DNA of 32,048 bases, taken from the NCBI GenBank assembly GCA_021821465.1, contig JAKACM010000051.1, positions 1 to 32,048 of the forward strand. The letters are read 5' to 3'. How positions within the stretch are numbered: the first letter of the stretch is position 1; every line of letters begins with the position of its first letter. This DNA comes from Bacillota bacterium (lineage in GTDB: Bacteria > Bacillota > Sulfobacillia > Sulfobacillales > Sulfobacillaceae). Positions 22,651 to 30,480 of this stretch are shown piece by piece. A program made the position numbers and the translations under genes. The notes beneath the pieces are model-generated. The model was not told the DNA's origin and did no database searches. It was given only the letters and a program-made list of their open reading frames with translations.

Positions 22651-22848
22651 TTATTTTCCGGGCCCATTGCCCGCATTAATCGTGGGTGCGCTCAACCGCC
22701 GGCACTGGTCTGATTCCAAATACTCCCTCAAGGCCTCAACGATAACGGATTCTTCGTCCGTTTGCATCTCTTTGGCATAATGCGACAATTTTGTAGCCAG
22801 ATTATTCGCCATCGGCACATCCATTCGATATTTAAAAGGAATAATCAT
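22651..22848 (-). CDS. Small ribbon-helix-helix-like protein
   Basis: A 65-residue protein; GGGGAGGA ends 7 nt before the ATG at 22848. Residues 2-50 fit a ribbon-helix-helix DNA-binding fold: a short strand (I-P-F-K-Y-R-M-D-V-P), helix A (A-N-N-L-A-T-K-L-S-H-Y-A-K-E-M), a turn with T-D-E-E-S, and helix B (V-I-V-E-A-L-R-E-Y-L-E). Such proteins are transcriptional repressors or antitoxins. No toxin partner follows: the next 300 nt hold only a TnpB relic. So it may be an orphan antitoxin or a stand-alone regulator. The call is by pattern, without a clear named family. Confidence 0.65.
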   Translation of the reverse strand: MIIPFKYRMDVPMANNLATKLSHYAKEMQTDEESVIVEALREYLESDQCRRLSAPTINAGNGPGK

Positions 22849-22974
22849 GTGATCATCCTCCCCAATCATCCTGTCTATTTGGCTTAAAAGAGAACCATTA
22901 CGCATTATGGACCATATCACTCGGGAAGTATAGCCTTTTAGGCTGTATTCCTCGCGATATACCGATGAAACTAT

Positions 22975-23502
22975 CTATTCTTTGGACGCTGGCATAAAAT
23001 TACGCGGTGCCGGAGGTCGAATGAGTTTGGGATACAGAGGCCATTTTTTTACGTGAGCACTCAGCCAGCTCGCAGATCCGCAAGCCAATAGCGTAAAAGG
23101 GAGCACTGACAGCAAAGGAAACCAAGGTGTGGTTTTTATCAATAAAGGAACCATGGCCAGCGCAACACCGGGCGGAAAAAATAATCCCAAGCCCGGCAAC
23201 ATACTAAAAGCCACTATACCAGCCACTGCCGCCAATAACGGGCCATGCCCCCACAACGCCAGGAGACTGCCAACGCCCGCACTTAAGGTTCCACCGGCAA
23301 TAATCGGTGCGGGTTGCGATACATCTTTTTGTGGCAAAGCCACAATCAAGGTGAGAATAGCCGCGTAGGGCGGAACCAGAAACGCGGTTACATGCAGGAA
23401 AAAATGGTCCATGACTCCAAATGACCCCAGAATCGCAGTCAACCAAATGTATGTCTGCCAAGGCAAATGAAACGGATACCGACGAAAAAAGGAATGTCGC
23501 AT
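22975..23502 (-). CDS. HPP family membrane protein
   Basis: A 175-residue membrane protein with four to five hydrophobic segments. The layout matches the HPP family: F-L-V-P-P-Y-A-A-I-L-T-L-I-V-A-L-P-Q-K-D-V-S-Q-P then I-I-A-G-G-T-L-S-A-G-V-G, and the family's H-P-P segment appears as L-F-F-P-P-G-V-A-L-A-M. Some HPP proteins are chloroplast or bacterial nitrite transporters; others have no known role. The start lies 20 nt after the stop of the ferredoxin-NADP reductase gene, so the two form an operon and may share a redox or nitrogen-related task. That link is inference. Confidence 0.8.
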   Translation of the reverse strand: MRHSFFRRYPFHLPWQTYIWLTAILGSFGVMDHFFLHVTAFLVPPYAAILTLIVALPQKDVSQPAPIIAGGTLSAGVGSLLALWGHGPLLAAVAGIVAFSMLPGLGLFFPPGVALAMVPLLIKTTPWFPLLSVLPFTLLACGSASWLSAHVKKWPLYPKLIRPPAPRNFMPASKE

Positions 23503-23521
23503 AGCTTGGAAACCTCTCGGA

Positions 23522-24526
23522 CTAACGTTGTTTATTCTTTAAGGTGGTGCTGTGAGGAAGTCCTGTCACACCGGGATGGAGGTAAGAACGAATCTGAGCG
23601 ACGGCAATCCCCACTTCTCCAAATCCGGTGGCAATCAATTTGACTTTCCCCGGATAATAGACGCTGTCACCAACCGCCCATATTCCTTCACGGCTTGTCA
23701 ACATCGAATCTAGCGACACTTTTATTGTCGAACCCTTAAGATCAATCCCCCAAGACTTTACCGGTCCGAGATTTGGATGAAAACCCAGTCCTCCGATAAT
23801 CGCATCGACTTCCAATTCTATCCCGCCCGTCTCCTGATGTTTGACACGGACTCCGGCAACTTGTTGTTGGCCGAAAATTACTTCTACTTCCGCCGGGGTA
23901 ATGATACTGATATTAGGGGTATCGTACATCTGTCGCACGCTGTCTTCCTGAGCCCTAAATTCATTGCGTCGATGGACAATGCTCACTTTGTGAGCCCTTT
24001 TGGAAACAGCTAAGGCCCAATCTACCGCGGTATCGCCGCCACCGACCACTAAAACATGCTGGTCTGTGAAGGTTTCCAGAGGGGGAACAAAATAATGAAG
24101 CCCTTTTCCTTCAAAAATATCTGCTTGCTGAGCAGGCAGACGACGTGGTGTAAAGGATCCGATGCCCACCGCCAATAAAACGGTCCGCGAATAATGCTCA
24201 GCCTCGGAAGTACGCAATACAAATGTTCCGTCCTCTAAATTTTGCACCGACTCCACCGATTCTTTCAGAACCACTGCCGGGTGTAACCGATCCATTTGCG
24301 CAATTAAGTTGGTGGCCAAATCTTTGGCCGCAATCGCCGGAAATCCGGCCACATCATAAACTGGCTTCTCCGGATACAAGGCATACAATTGTCCTCCCAG
24401 TTCCGGCAGACTTTCTATAATCTTGACTTTCATGCCATGCAGGCTGGCCAAGGTAGCACCAAATAGCCCAACCGGTCCCCCACCGACGATCGTTACATCA
24501 AATACGTCCGTACACACCGCCTCCAA
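23522..24526 (-). CDS. Ferredoxin-NADP(+) reductase, thioredoxin-reductase-like (YumC type)
   Basis: A 334-residue flavoprotein moving electrons between NADPH and ferredoxin. It has the TrxB fold, with the N-terminal FAD motif G-G-G-P-V-G-L-F-G-A and the E-S-L-P-E-L-G-G-Q-L-Y-A-L-Y-P-E-K block typical of type-2 FNRs, NADPH-binding G-G-G-D-T-A-V-D-W-A, H-R-R-N-E-F-R-A, and the C-terminal A-V-G-D-S-V-Y-Y-P-G-K. The C-x-x-C redox pair of TrxB is absent, which separates it from thioredoxin reductase. TTG start at 24526 with GAGGAGA 7 nt upstream. The likely partner is the 7Fe ferredoxin at 20304. First gene of an operon with the HPP protein. Confidence 0.94.
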   Translation of the reverse strand: MEAVCTDVFDVTIVGGGPVGLFGATLASLHGMKVKIIESLPELGGQLYALYPEKPVYDVAGFPAIAAKDLATNLIAQMDRLHPAVVLKESVESVQNLEDGTFVLRTSEAEHYSRTVLLAVGIGSFTPRRLPAQQADIFEGKGLHYFVPPLETFTDQHVLVVGGGDTAVDWALAVSKRAHKVSIVHRRNEFRAQEDSVRQMYDTPNISIITPAEVEVIFGQQQVAGVRVKHQETGGIELEVDAIIGGLGFHPNLGPVKSWGIDLKGSTIKVSLDSMLTSREGIWAVGDSVYYPGKVKLIATGFGEVGIAVAQIRSYLHPGVTGLPHSTTLKNKQR

Positions 24527-24539
24527 TCATCGATCTCCT

Positions 24540-24984
24540 CAACCCGCGAAACTTATCAATTCAATAACAGAAATTTTGTGGGGTTATCTGCCCGGAACCG
24601 ATAATATTAATAAAACTTGGGCTTTGAATTTTAAATTTATCTGATCGTCATTCAGTTGGCAATAGGCAAGGCCGAAGCTCTCGGGGATTTGCGGCCGTAC
24701 TCATTTTCTATCGCGGTGAAAATAATTTTCTCCCAAAAACACACTTCATCATTCTCAAAGACCTAACTTTCTGCGCTGGTCTTCACACGTTGCCCAATCA
24801 AATTTTATCATGCCCAGGGTCTGTCTAAGGTGCTGATTGAAATAATAACAAATTGTAGTATTTGGATTAAAATGTCGGTCGTACTCCATGTATCAGGCTA
24901 ATAATTATGAAATTCGGATTTCTTTAACAAAAAGGGGAAATGAATGACGTCGCGAATTAGAATAACTTAGTAACATGGATTGCT
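24540..24984. other. AT-rich intergenic region
   Basis: No gene, RNA or strong hairpin recognised. It separates the reductase operon from a decayed insertion sequence and may hold the lost 5' part of that element. Confidence 0.35.
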
Positions 24985-25690
24985 ACTAATAAATTAAAGA
25001 CGAAGTCAATCAACGGATGCGTGAGATTGAAAGCGCCCTGATCAAACGGGTCGCGAGGCTGTGGCCTCGCTCGTGCCATCCGAATCTCTTAGCGGATCGG
25101 GGATTTGGCATCCGGGATCTCTTCGACGTGTTAGATGGTTTGCAGTGGGATTGGATTATTCGCAGCAAACGCACAACGCACGGGGAAATTCTCCCCAGAG
25201 TCTGGGTGCCGCTGCGAGCACTGGCTACGAAATCGATATTACGGGATTTATCGGTTCGGTTTGGCTAATCGTATGGCGATCCAGCTTATCCCTGCCGGAT
25301 TGTGGTTTGGGCGAAAGCGGGCTAAGCTGACTATTCCGATCCTTGGTTTTTAGTGGTGTCGGCGGGATTACAGAAAGCGATCGGGCCGGTTCGTCTCATT
25401 GCCGCGGCCACCAGCCAGCAGTTTACCCCGGAAGAATGCTTCCGTGACGAAAAAAATGTTTTATTCTGAAATATTCCAACTGAATGAGGTGAAATTAGGC
25501 ACCCCCGAACGGGAGGATCGGACGCCATTAGTCTTTGTTTGGACCTACGGGATCAATGTAGGCGGATGGGCCAGCGAACGGGTCCAGAAAGATCGGAATT
25601 GGCGTGCCAATACCGTCCAGGACCAAGGGACCCGTGCCTTGTGGCGCTTGGGCAATGGGGAACTCCATGTGGGTGATGTGGTATGGCGCA
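24985..25690 (+). pseudogene. Decayed IS4-like DDE transposase
   Basis: Transposase sequence spread over three frames. 24985-25268 reads L-L-A-D-R-G-F-G-I-R-D-L-F-D-V-L, the second-Asp region of IS4-type DDE transposases. About 25340-25460 reads D-Y-S-D-P-W-F-L-V-V-S-A-G and then E-E-C-F-R-D-E-K-N, matching the E-E-x-F-R-D-x-K segment that holds the catalytic Glu. After a run of seven A (25450-25456) the frame shifts, and 25490-25690 reads L-G-T-P-E-R-E-D-R, W-A-S-E-R-V-Q-K-D-R-N-W-R-A-N-T and L-W-R-L-G-N-G-E-L, the usual C-terminal blocks. The first catalytic Asp region is missing. At least two frameshifts and a 5' truncation make it non-functional. Confidence 0.75.
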
Positions 25691-26003
25691 CTCCAGCAGA
25701 TTTTCGCTACCGCATTCCGTCGGTTAACCGGATCGCGGCGCTTTGGCCGTCACCTAGCCGCTCCCCCTTATCCGTTTTCCGACAAACCTCATCGATTGAC
25801 GCCAAACGGACGCGTTTTTTTGATTCTGCTGCGCATCTCGGGTATGGTTTGAGCGGGAATCGGTTTGCCAGCGCTGTCCCGGGGTTGGCAATCCTCAGCG
25901 TAGCCGCTTGTGAACGCACAAACTCTGGCTCCACAACGGCTGAACCATCTTATGGCAGTCGAATCCGTGCGCTTCTGTTCAACAACTAAGGAGGAATCTT
26001 CTA

Positions 26004-26456
26004 ATGATGGACAAGCGATTTCTGGTTTCGTTCATGCTGTGTGGAATTTTGGCAGTGAGATGTGGCAACCATGCTACACCCACTCCCAATCCCGTACCTC
26101 ACCCGACGAGTGCTATCGCGACCATGGTCAGCCAACACAACATGGCATCGTGGCACGTGCAGGTTGTACCCGCCCCTCCATTAACGATAACAACCATTTA
26201 CCTTGGCCCTAAGGGAGAAAATCAGACGCTAACCCTGAACGCGAAAACCGGTTCTCAGTCTCAGTGGCGTCGCGTGCTCTCTACACGTTCCAACGGGGCC
26301 CTAATCGACAAAGAGCAGGCAATTAGTGTAAGGTGGCCATCAAATGCCCCGCAGTTCTTTGGCTACCTCAAAGTCGAGATGAGCTGGTTCGTTGGAAGCC
26401 ATCTATATTCGGGAAATGTGATGATTTCCGTGAAGCCGCTCAAAACAGGTCCATGA
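26004..26456 (+). CDS. Secreted hypothetical protein, possibly lipoprotein
   Basis: A 150-residue protein. AAGGAGGA lies 8-9 nt before the ATG at 26004. The N-terminus (M-M-D-K-R-F-L-V-S-F-M-L-C-G-I-L-A-V-R-C-G-N) is a signal peptide; Cys20 sits where a lipobox Cys would be, but Arg at -1 is atypical, so lipidation is uncertain. A Pro/Thr linker (T-P-T-P-N-P-V-P-H-P) follows, then a strand-rich domain (L-T-I-T-T-I-Y-L-G-P-K-G, G-Y-L-K-V-E-M-S-W-F-V) that looks immunoglobulin-like. No family recognised. It lies just after the transposase relic, in a region rich in decayed mobile DNA. Confidence 0.65.
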   Translation: MMDKRFLVSFMLCGILAVRCGNHATPTPNPVPHPTSAIATMVSQHNMASWHVQVVPAPPLTITTIYLGPKGENQTLTLNAKTGSQSQWRRVLSTRSNGALIDKEQAISVRWPSNAPQFFGYLKVEMSWFVGSHLYSGNVMISVKPLKTGP

Positions 26457-26545
26457 TTCATTAAATGAACAAGGCAATTTTGCCAGATTTATAATCTCTC
26501 GTATATGGGGTTTCTGTAGATAGTAATGACCAGTTGAGGTCCCGG

Positions 26546-26569
26546 ATCCGTAGTTGGTACACTACGGAT
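26546..26569. repeat. Perfect inverted repeat
   Basis: ATCCGTAGT-TGGTAC-ACTACGGAT: 9-bp arms, 6-nt loop, 90 bp after the secreted protein gene. No T tract follows. It may be a terminator stem, an operator or an element end. Confidence 0.4.
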
Positions 26570-26613
26570 GTCTAGCAAGCAAACATTCGATGCAATGGCC
26601 CGGATGAATGCAT

Positions 26614-26652
26614 GCGCAGCAGCAATCTGCGCGACGGCTTTTTCTTCTTTGG
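26614..26652 (+). terminator. Weak terminator-like hairpin
   Basis: GCGCAG (26614-26619) and CTGCGC (26627-26632) form a 6-bp stem; a T-rich run (TTTTTCTTCTTT) begins 7 nt later, a little far for a typical terminator. Confidence 0.35.
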
Positions 26653-26694
26653 GGAGTTCTCAGATCACTTGAGCCTTGAACGTCGGTGTGTAGT

Positions 26695-26771
26695 GTTTTT
26701 GTTTGGACATAGTGTCCGGTGTGACACTGGAGAAGGCCTCCCAGATCGTCCGAATTTCGGGGTCCGCTATA
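26695..26771. repeat. Left copy of a roughly 77-bp direct repeat
   Basis: Near-identical to 27803-27878. It contains the palindrome GGACATAGTGTCC (26705-26717) and the shared 3' part GTCCGAATTTCGGGGTCCGC. Here it is joined directly to a LysR gene fragment. Confidence 0.75.
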
Positions 26772-26905
26772 AAGCGACCATCGCTAAATCCAAATCTCCG
26801 TGGCGCACTTTTTCCACTAAATCCATAGACCGAGCTTCAGTCACACCCCGGTGAACATCCGGATAGCGGGTCATCAACAGGCGATAGACGAACGGAAAAT
26901 GGGCG
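26771..26905 (-). pseudogene. 135-bp duplicated fragment of the neighbouring LysR gene
   Basis: Matches 28353-28487 over its whole length without gaps and with only a handful of substitutions. On the minus strand it reads H-F-P-F-V-Y-R-L-L-M-T-R-Y-P-D-V-H, then T-E-A-R-S-M-D-L-V-E-K-V-R-H-G-D-L-D-L-A, part of the LysR effector domain. No start, DNA-binding domain or C-terminus is present. Confidence 0.85.
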
Positions 26906-27030
26906 AAAAACAACGGCGAAACTCCCTGTGATTAGAACTCCGTTGAGTTCGTAATCCTCTTTTGAGGAGCTTCGACATGAGCGCGCAAAAATCGTTGCGT
27001 CCCAAGTTTGGCTCCTTAACGCCATGACAT

Positions 27031-27052
27031 TATAATTTTGTCGGAAGGAGGA
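27031..27052 (+). promoter_or_regulatory. -10 element and ribosome binding site of the antitoxin gene
   Basis: Perfect TATAAT at 27031-27036; transcription would start near 27043, just ahead of AAGGAGGA (27045-27052). The closeness of the two argues against the TTG at 27038 as start codon. Confidence 0.5.
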
Positions 27053-27061
27053 TTCAACCTT

Positions 27062-27295
27062 ATTGCTCATAAAATCAGTATATATCTTGACGATCAGACC
27101 CATCGGGAACTAAAGGCGGCAACTAGTAGCCAAGGATTGTCCTTATCCGACTTCATGGCTCGCAGTGCCAAAGAGGCATTGCAGCGTCTCCGGCGTCAGG
27201 AAACGGCCCGCCTTATGGATCAATTGCGAAAACAAATCACCCAGCCCGTAACGGCAGAAGAAATTCGCGAAATGCGCGATGACGGCCGGTTATGA
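27062..27295 (+). CDS. vapB: VapB-like ribbon-helix-helix antitoxin
   Basis: An antitoxin of about 77 residues. The strand I-S-I-Y-L-D-D, helix T-H-R-E-L-K-A-A-T, turn G-L-S-L-S-D-F and helix M-A-R-S-A-K-E-A-L form a CopG/VapB-type DNA-binding domain. The C-terminal P-V-T-A-E-E-I-R-E-M-R-D-D-G-R-L is the toxin-binding tail common to antitoxins of PIN-domain toxins. Start choice is odd: in frame, only ATT at 27062 lies at a proper distance (9 nt) from AAGGAGGA; the alternative TTG at 27038 precedes that site and would lie upstream of the expected transcript start. The stop overlaps the toxin start by 4 nt (ATGA), the usual coupling of such pairs. Confidence 0.8.
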   Translation: MAHKISIYLDDQTHRELKAATSSQGLSLSDFMARSAKEALQRLRRQETARLMDQLRKQITQPVTAEEIREMRDDGRL

Positions 27296-27735
27296 ATACC
27301 AGGGTTGTCTTGGACACGTCGCATCCTTATTATCAGCTGGTTCTGCCTGATGATAAGGATGCGACGCTCTATTTGCGGGCCCGGACTATTGAGACTCAAC
27401 TTTGCGTATTCTCGTACCTCCGATATTTTGGTCGGAAATCACGAATGTGCCGGCCATGGCCATCAGACGATCTCGCATCACTCAGCCTTTTGCCGAACAA
27501 GCGCTGGATGCCCTTAAACTTCGGCATTGACGAATATCAGGTAAGGCCGCAAGACAGCCTGAGTCTTGCCGTAACTATGCAAATGAGCGCCTATGATGCT
27601 CAATATCTCGTCTTGGCTCAAGACACCTCGGCTCCTTTATGGGCTCTGGACAAGCGTCTGCAGCAACTCACCGTCGATAGAGTGCACCTTACTTTTTTGA
27701 GCCAATATTTGTATATGACAATATATGGGCGTTAA
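27292..27735 (+). pseudogene. vapC: VapC-type PIN toxin gene broken by frameshifts
   Basis: The open frame starts well (R-V-V-L-D-T-S, first catalytic Asp) but then reads nonsense where a different frame gives the expected L-I-I-S-W-F. It returns for P-D-D-K-D-A-T-L-Y-L-R-A-R-T-I-E. From about 27405 to 27515 the conserved sequence is in another frame: L-V-P-P-I-F-W-S-E-I-T-N-V (second acidic residue), then R-I-T-Q-P-F-A-E-Q-A-L-D-A-L. The first frame resumes at F-G-I-D-E-Y-Q-V with Y-D-A-Q-Y-L-V-L-A (third acidic residue) and L-D-K-R-L. So at least four small indels have scrambled a PIN ribonuclease of about 140 residues. Each frame keeps good similarity, so the decay is recent. Confidence 0.85.
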
Positions 27736-27802
27736 TTGAGCGCAGAAACGAAATAATCTCTCCGTACTGGCGTGGTTCCGAATCACCGACGAGCAAGAGG
27801 GG

Positions 27803-27878
27803 TGTTTCTGTCTGGACATAGTGTCCAGTGAAACACTGGAAGGCCTCCCAGATTGTCCGAATTTCGGGGTCCGCTATA
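27803..27878. repeat. Right copy of the roughly 77-bp direct repeat
   Basis: Pairs with 26695-26771. Two overlapping palindromes: GGACA-TAG-TGTCC (27814-27826) and TCCAGTG-AAA-CACTGGA (27824-27840), which are mutually exclusive as RNA hairpins. It lies just after the LysR gene stop on the minus strand. Confidence 0.75.
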
Positions 27879-27901
27879 GTCCCGCCACAAAGTTTAAGTG
27901 A

Positions 27902-28798
27902 TTACCCGCGCGGGAATCGGCGGGCCTGATTGATAAAAGTGTGAACGATGACACGAACTGCGCTGGGCATGGTGTCTAAGGGGCGATAAATCAAAGCCAA
28001 TTGCCGAAAGGCCGTGGGATTCAAATGACGGATGACAATTTGCCCCACATCGGCATATACCCGGGCCGTTTGATTGGGGACAATTGAAATTCCCAGTCCC
28101 GCCGCAACAAATCCAATGACTGTGGCAATGCTAGTGGCTTGGAAGATCAGACGCGGCTGAATGCCATACTCGTGAAAGAGTGCCAACACGTGTCTTTGCA
28201 GTCCGGTACCCACATCCAGACCAATAAACGGCAAGCCATCCAATTGTCGCAGAGATATCGCCTCATCTTGCGAAGAAGAAGACGGATTGTCAATGAGAAC
28301 GAGTTCCTCACGCCATAAAGGGGCCACCTGCACATCGGTATAAACGATAGGCAAAGTGACCACCGCTAAATCCAAATCTCCGTGGCGCACTTTCTCCACT
28401 AAATCCATAGACCGAGCTTCAGTCACAACCAGGTGAACATCCGGATAGCGGGTCATCAACCGGCGATAGACGAACGGAAAATGGGCGGCCGAGGCGGTTT
28501 GAATAATTCCCAAGCGCACTTCTCCGTGAATGGTTCGGACATCCACCAGATCGTCTGCAATCGATATGACCTGTTGTAAGATGGCTCGAGCCCTATCCAC
28601 AACCAGTTGACCTTCCGGACGCACCGTGATACCTCTAGCGCTGCGATCAACCAGACGGTGCCCGATTAAATCCTCAAGCAACTTTAATTGGTGAGTCACG
28701 GTGGGCTGAGTGACGTCTAAAGCCTCGGCCGCAGCCGAAATCGATCCGTGGTCAGCCACGGCGACTAAACAGGCCAGTTGGCGCAATGTAATCTCCAT
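27902..28798 (-). CDS. LysR-family transcriptional regulator, divergent from an MFS exporter
   Basis: A 298-residue LTTR. N-terminal winged helix-turn-helix: M-E-I-T-L-R-Q-L-A-C-L-V-A-V-A-D-H then S-I-S-A-A-A-E-A-L-D-V-T-Q-P-T-V-T-H-Q-L-K-L-L-E (about 18-41). The effector domain has F-Q-A-T-S-I-A-T-V-I-G-F-V-A-A-G-L-G-I-S-I-V-P near residue 220, equivalent to the same block in the LysR at 1333. The two are moderately similar paralogues. It faces an MFS drug-exporter gene with 139 bp between starts, a classic LTTR-target pair, so it probably controls that exporter. A 135-bp piece of this gene is duplicated at 26771-26905. Confidence 0.93.
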   Translation of the reverse strand: MEITLRQLACLVAVADHGSISAAAEALDVTQPTVTHQLKLLEDLIGHRLVDRSARGITVRPEGQLVVDRARAILQQVISIADDLVDVRTIHGEVRLGIIQTASAAHFPFVYRRLMTRYPDVHLVVTEARSMDLVEKVRHGDLDLAVVTLPIVYTDVQVAPLWREELVLIDNPSSSSQDEAISLRQLDGLPFIGLDVGTGLQRHVLALFHEYGIQPRLIFQATSIATVIGFVAAGLGISIVPNQTARVYADVGQIVIRHLNPTAFRQLALIYRPLDTMPSAVRVIVHTFINQARRFPRG

Positions 28799-28937
28799 AA
28801 GTCTTCCCCATAAATTATTTCTATATCTATGTATATCGTAAAATGTCTTGGTCGTCCATGCTCAGGCAGTTTTAATGAATAGTGTAATCAAGATCGGGTG
28901 GGTTGGATCAAATAAATATCATCGGGAGTGACAAAAA

Positions 28938-30407
28938 ATGGATGTCCGTGGGGCGATGCCGACGCATTACAAATGGTGGGCTCTTTCTGCCACGAGTTTG
29001 GGAATGTTTATGGCCATGGTCAATGGCACGACACTCCTGGTGGCACTACCTACCCTAATTCGAGTGCTTCACATGTCCTCTTTGCTGGCTATATGGGTCA
29101 TGTTGGCCTACATGGTGACTCAAACCGTATTGGTATTAACCGTGGGGCGATTTTCGGATATGTATGGGCGCAAGAGGTGGTACGTCGCAGGATTTACCCT
29201 GTTTACTGCCGCCAGCCTTGCGGCCGGTTTCGCGCCCAACGGGCAAACACTTCTCATTATCCGTGCGGTGCAAGCTATCGGAGGGTCTTTGGTCATGGGG
29301 AATGCTACGGCAATCGTAGCGGACGCATTTCCTCGAGAGCAGCTCGGCCTGGCATTGGGAATCAACAGCATCGTTATCGCGCTGGGCCAAATTACCGGAC
29401 CGATTTTGGGTGGACTCTTGGTTAGCTGGATTAGCTGGCACTGGATATTTTGGTTCAATGTTCCCGTAGGGGTCATCGGAACAGTGTGGTCGTGGATCCA
29501 ACTGCGGGACGTGACCAAACCCCAACGCAATCAAAGCATCGATTATTGGGGAAATCTTAGTTACATGATCAGTCTCTTGGGGATCCTCATTGCGATTACT
29601 TGGGGCGGTATTCGGGGATGGTCCAACCCTGTTGTGTACATGGCCCTGACAACCGGAATTCTGGGCTTGTATGTATTTCTCCGGTGGGAACGGGTCGTCA
29701 GTCAGCCCTTACTCAAATTGCAGTTGTTCCGGATCAAGGCTTTTGCGATGGGCAATCTCTCTAACTTCTTTATTGCCATCGGCCGGGGTGCCATTATTCT
29801 TTTGTTCATTTTCTATTTTCAAGGAGCCCGCGGAGACAACGCTCTGCAAGCCGGCATCGCGGTAATTCCTATGGCAGTGGCTATGGGAATTACCGCACCT
29901 ATTTCAGGGTGGTTGGCCGATCGCATGGGAGCCAGGATACTCGCCACTTTCGGCGCTTTAGTTATGACGGTAAGCCTCTTGGGCTTTTCCTTCAGCGTCT
30001 CGGTTACGACTCCCTATAGTGTCATTGCCGCATGGCTTGTGGTCGCAGGAATCGGAAACGGTCTCTTTAATTCCCCCAACACTAGCGCCATCATGGGAAC
30101 CGTGACTCCGGGCGAGCGCGGTGTGGCCGCAGGAACCCGAACCATGCTTCTCAATACCGGTAATGTGTTCTCGGTAGGAGCTGTCTTGGCTCTGATAGCC
30201 GCCACCGTACCTCCATCCGTAACGCTAGCCATCTTCTCGGGGGAACCGACAGTGGTCAGTACATTGGCCATGACCCATTTTATCCATGGACTCGATCTGG
30301 CTTTCGGATTTATGGCGCTCATGGCATTGGCCGCGGCAGTTTTGTCTGCGCTTCGCGGTGACGAATCAAGCCGGGTAGTCCATCACTCCGAGGCCGTGTC
30401 CCGTTGA
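28938..30407 (+). CDS. MFS drug:H+ antiporter, DHA2 (14-helix, EmrB/QacA) family
   Basis: A 489-residue transporter with about 14 membrane helices. Motif A between helices 2 and 3 reads G-R-F-S-D-M-Y-G-R-K-R; motif C in helix 5 reads A-L-G-Q-I-T-G-P-I-L-G-G-L-L, characteristic of drug/proton antiporters; W-I-F-W-F-N-V-P-V-G follows, a hallmark of the EmrB/QacA subgroup. ATG at 28938 with GGGAGTG 7 nt upstream. No membrane fusion (EmrA) partner is adjacent, as expected in a Gram-positive. Divergent from a LysR regulator, so induction by an exported compound is likely. Substrate unknown. Confidence 0.93.
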   Translation: MDVRGAMPTHYKWWALSATSLGMFMAMVNGTTLLVALPTLIRVLHMSSLLAIWVMLAYMVTQTVLVLTVGRFSDMYGRKRWYVAGFTLFTAASLAAGFAPNGQTLLIIRAVQAIGGSLVMGNATAIVADAFPREQLGLALGINSIVIALGQITGPILGGLLVSWISWHWIFWFNVPVGVIGTVWSWIQLRDVTKPQRNQSIDYWGNLSYMISLLGILIAITWGGIRGWSNPVVYMALTTGILGLYVFLRWERVVSQPLLKLQLFRIKAFAMGNLSNFFIAIGRGAIILLFIFYFQGARGDNALQAGIAVIPMAVAMGITAPISGWLADRMGARILATFGALVMTVSLLGFSFSVSVTTPYSVIAAWLVVAGIGNGLFNSPNTSAIMGTVTPGERGVAAGTRTMLLNTGNVFSVGAVLALIAATVPPSVTLAIFSGEPTVVSTLAMTHFIHGLDLAFGFMALMALAAAVLSALRGDESSRVVHHSEAVSR

Positions 30408-30425
30408 ATTTATAGAGATGAGAGC

Positions 30426-30464
30426 CCTGGCCGAAGGCAAATCCCGCGGTCAGGATCCTTTCCC
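30426..30464. terminator. Possible terminator between convergent genes
   Basis: CCTGGCCG (30426-30433) and CGGTCAGG (30447-30454) form an 8-bp stem with one wobble, followed by ATCCTTTCCC. Weak T tract. Confidence 0.4.
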
Positions 30465-30480
30465 GGTATCTGACATACCG

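Noticed and set aside
25707..25989. Plus- and minus-strand frames after the IS4-like relic
   Set aside because: No motif or start site; they are continuations of the decayed element's neighbourhood.
27292..27735. Annotating the 147-codon frame as an intact VapC
   Set aside because: The middle of the protein matches PIN toxins only in other frames, so the frame as it stands is not a functional toxin.
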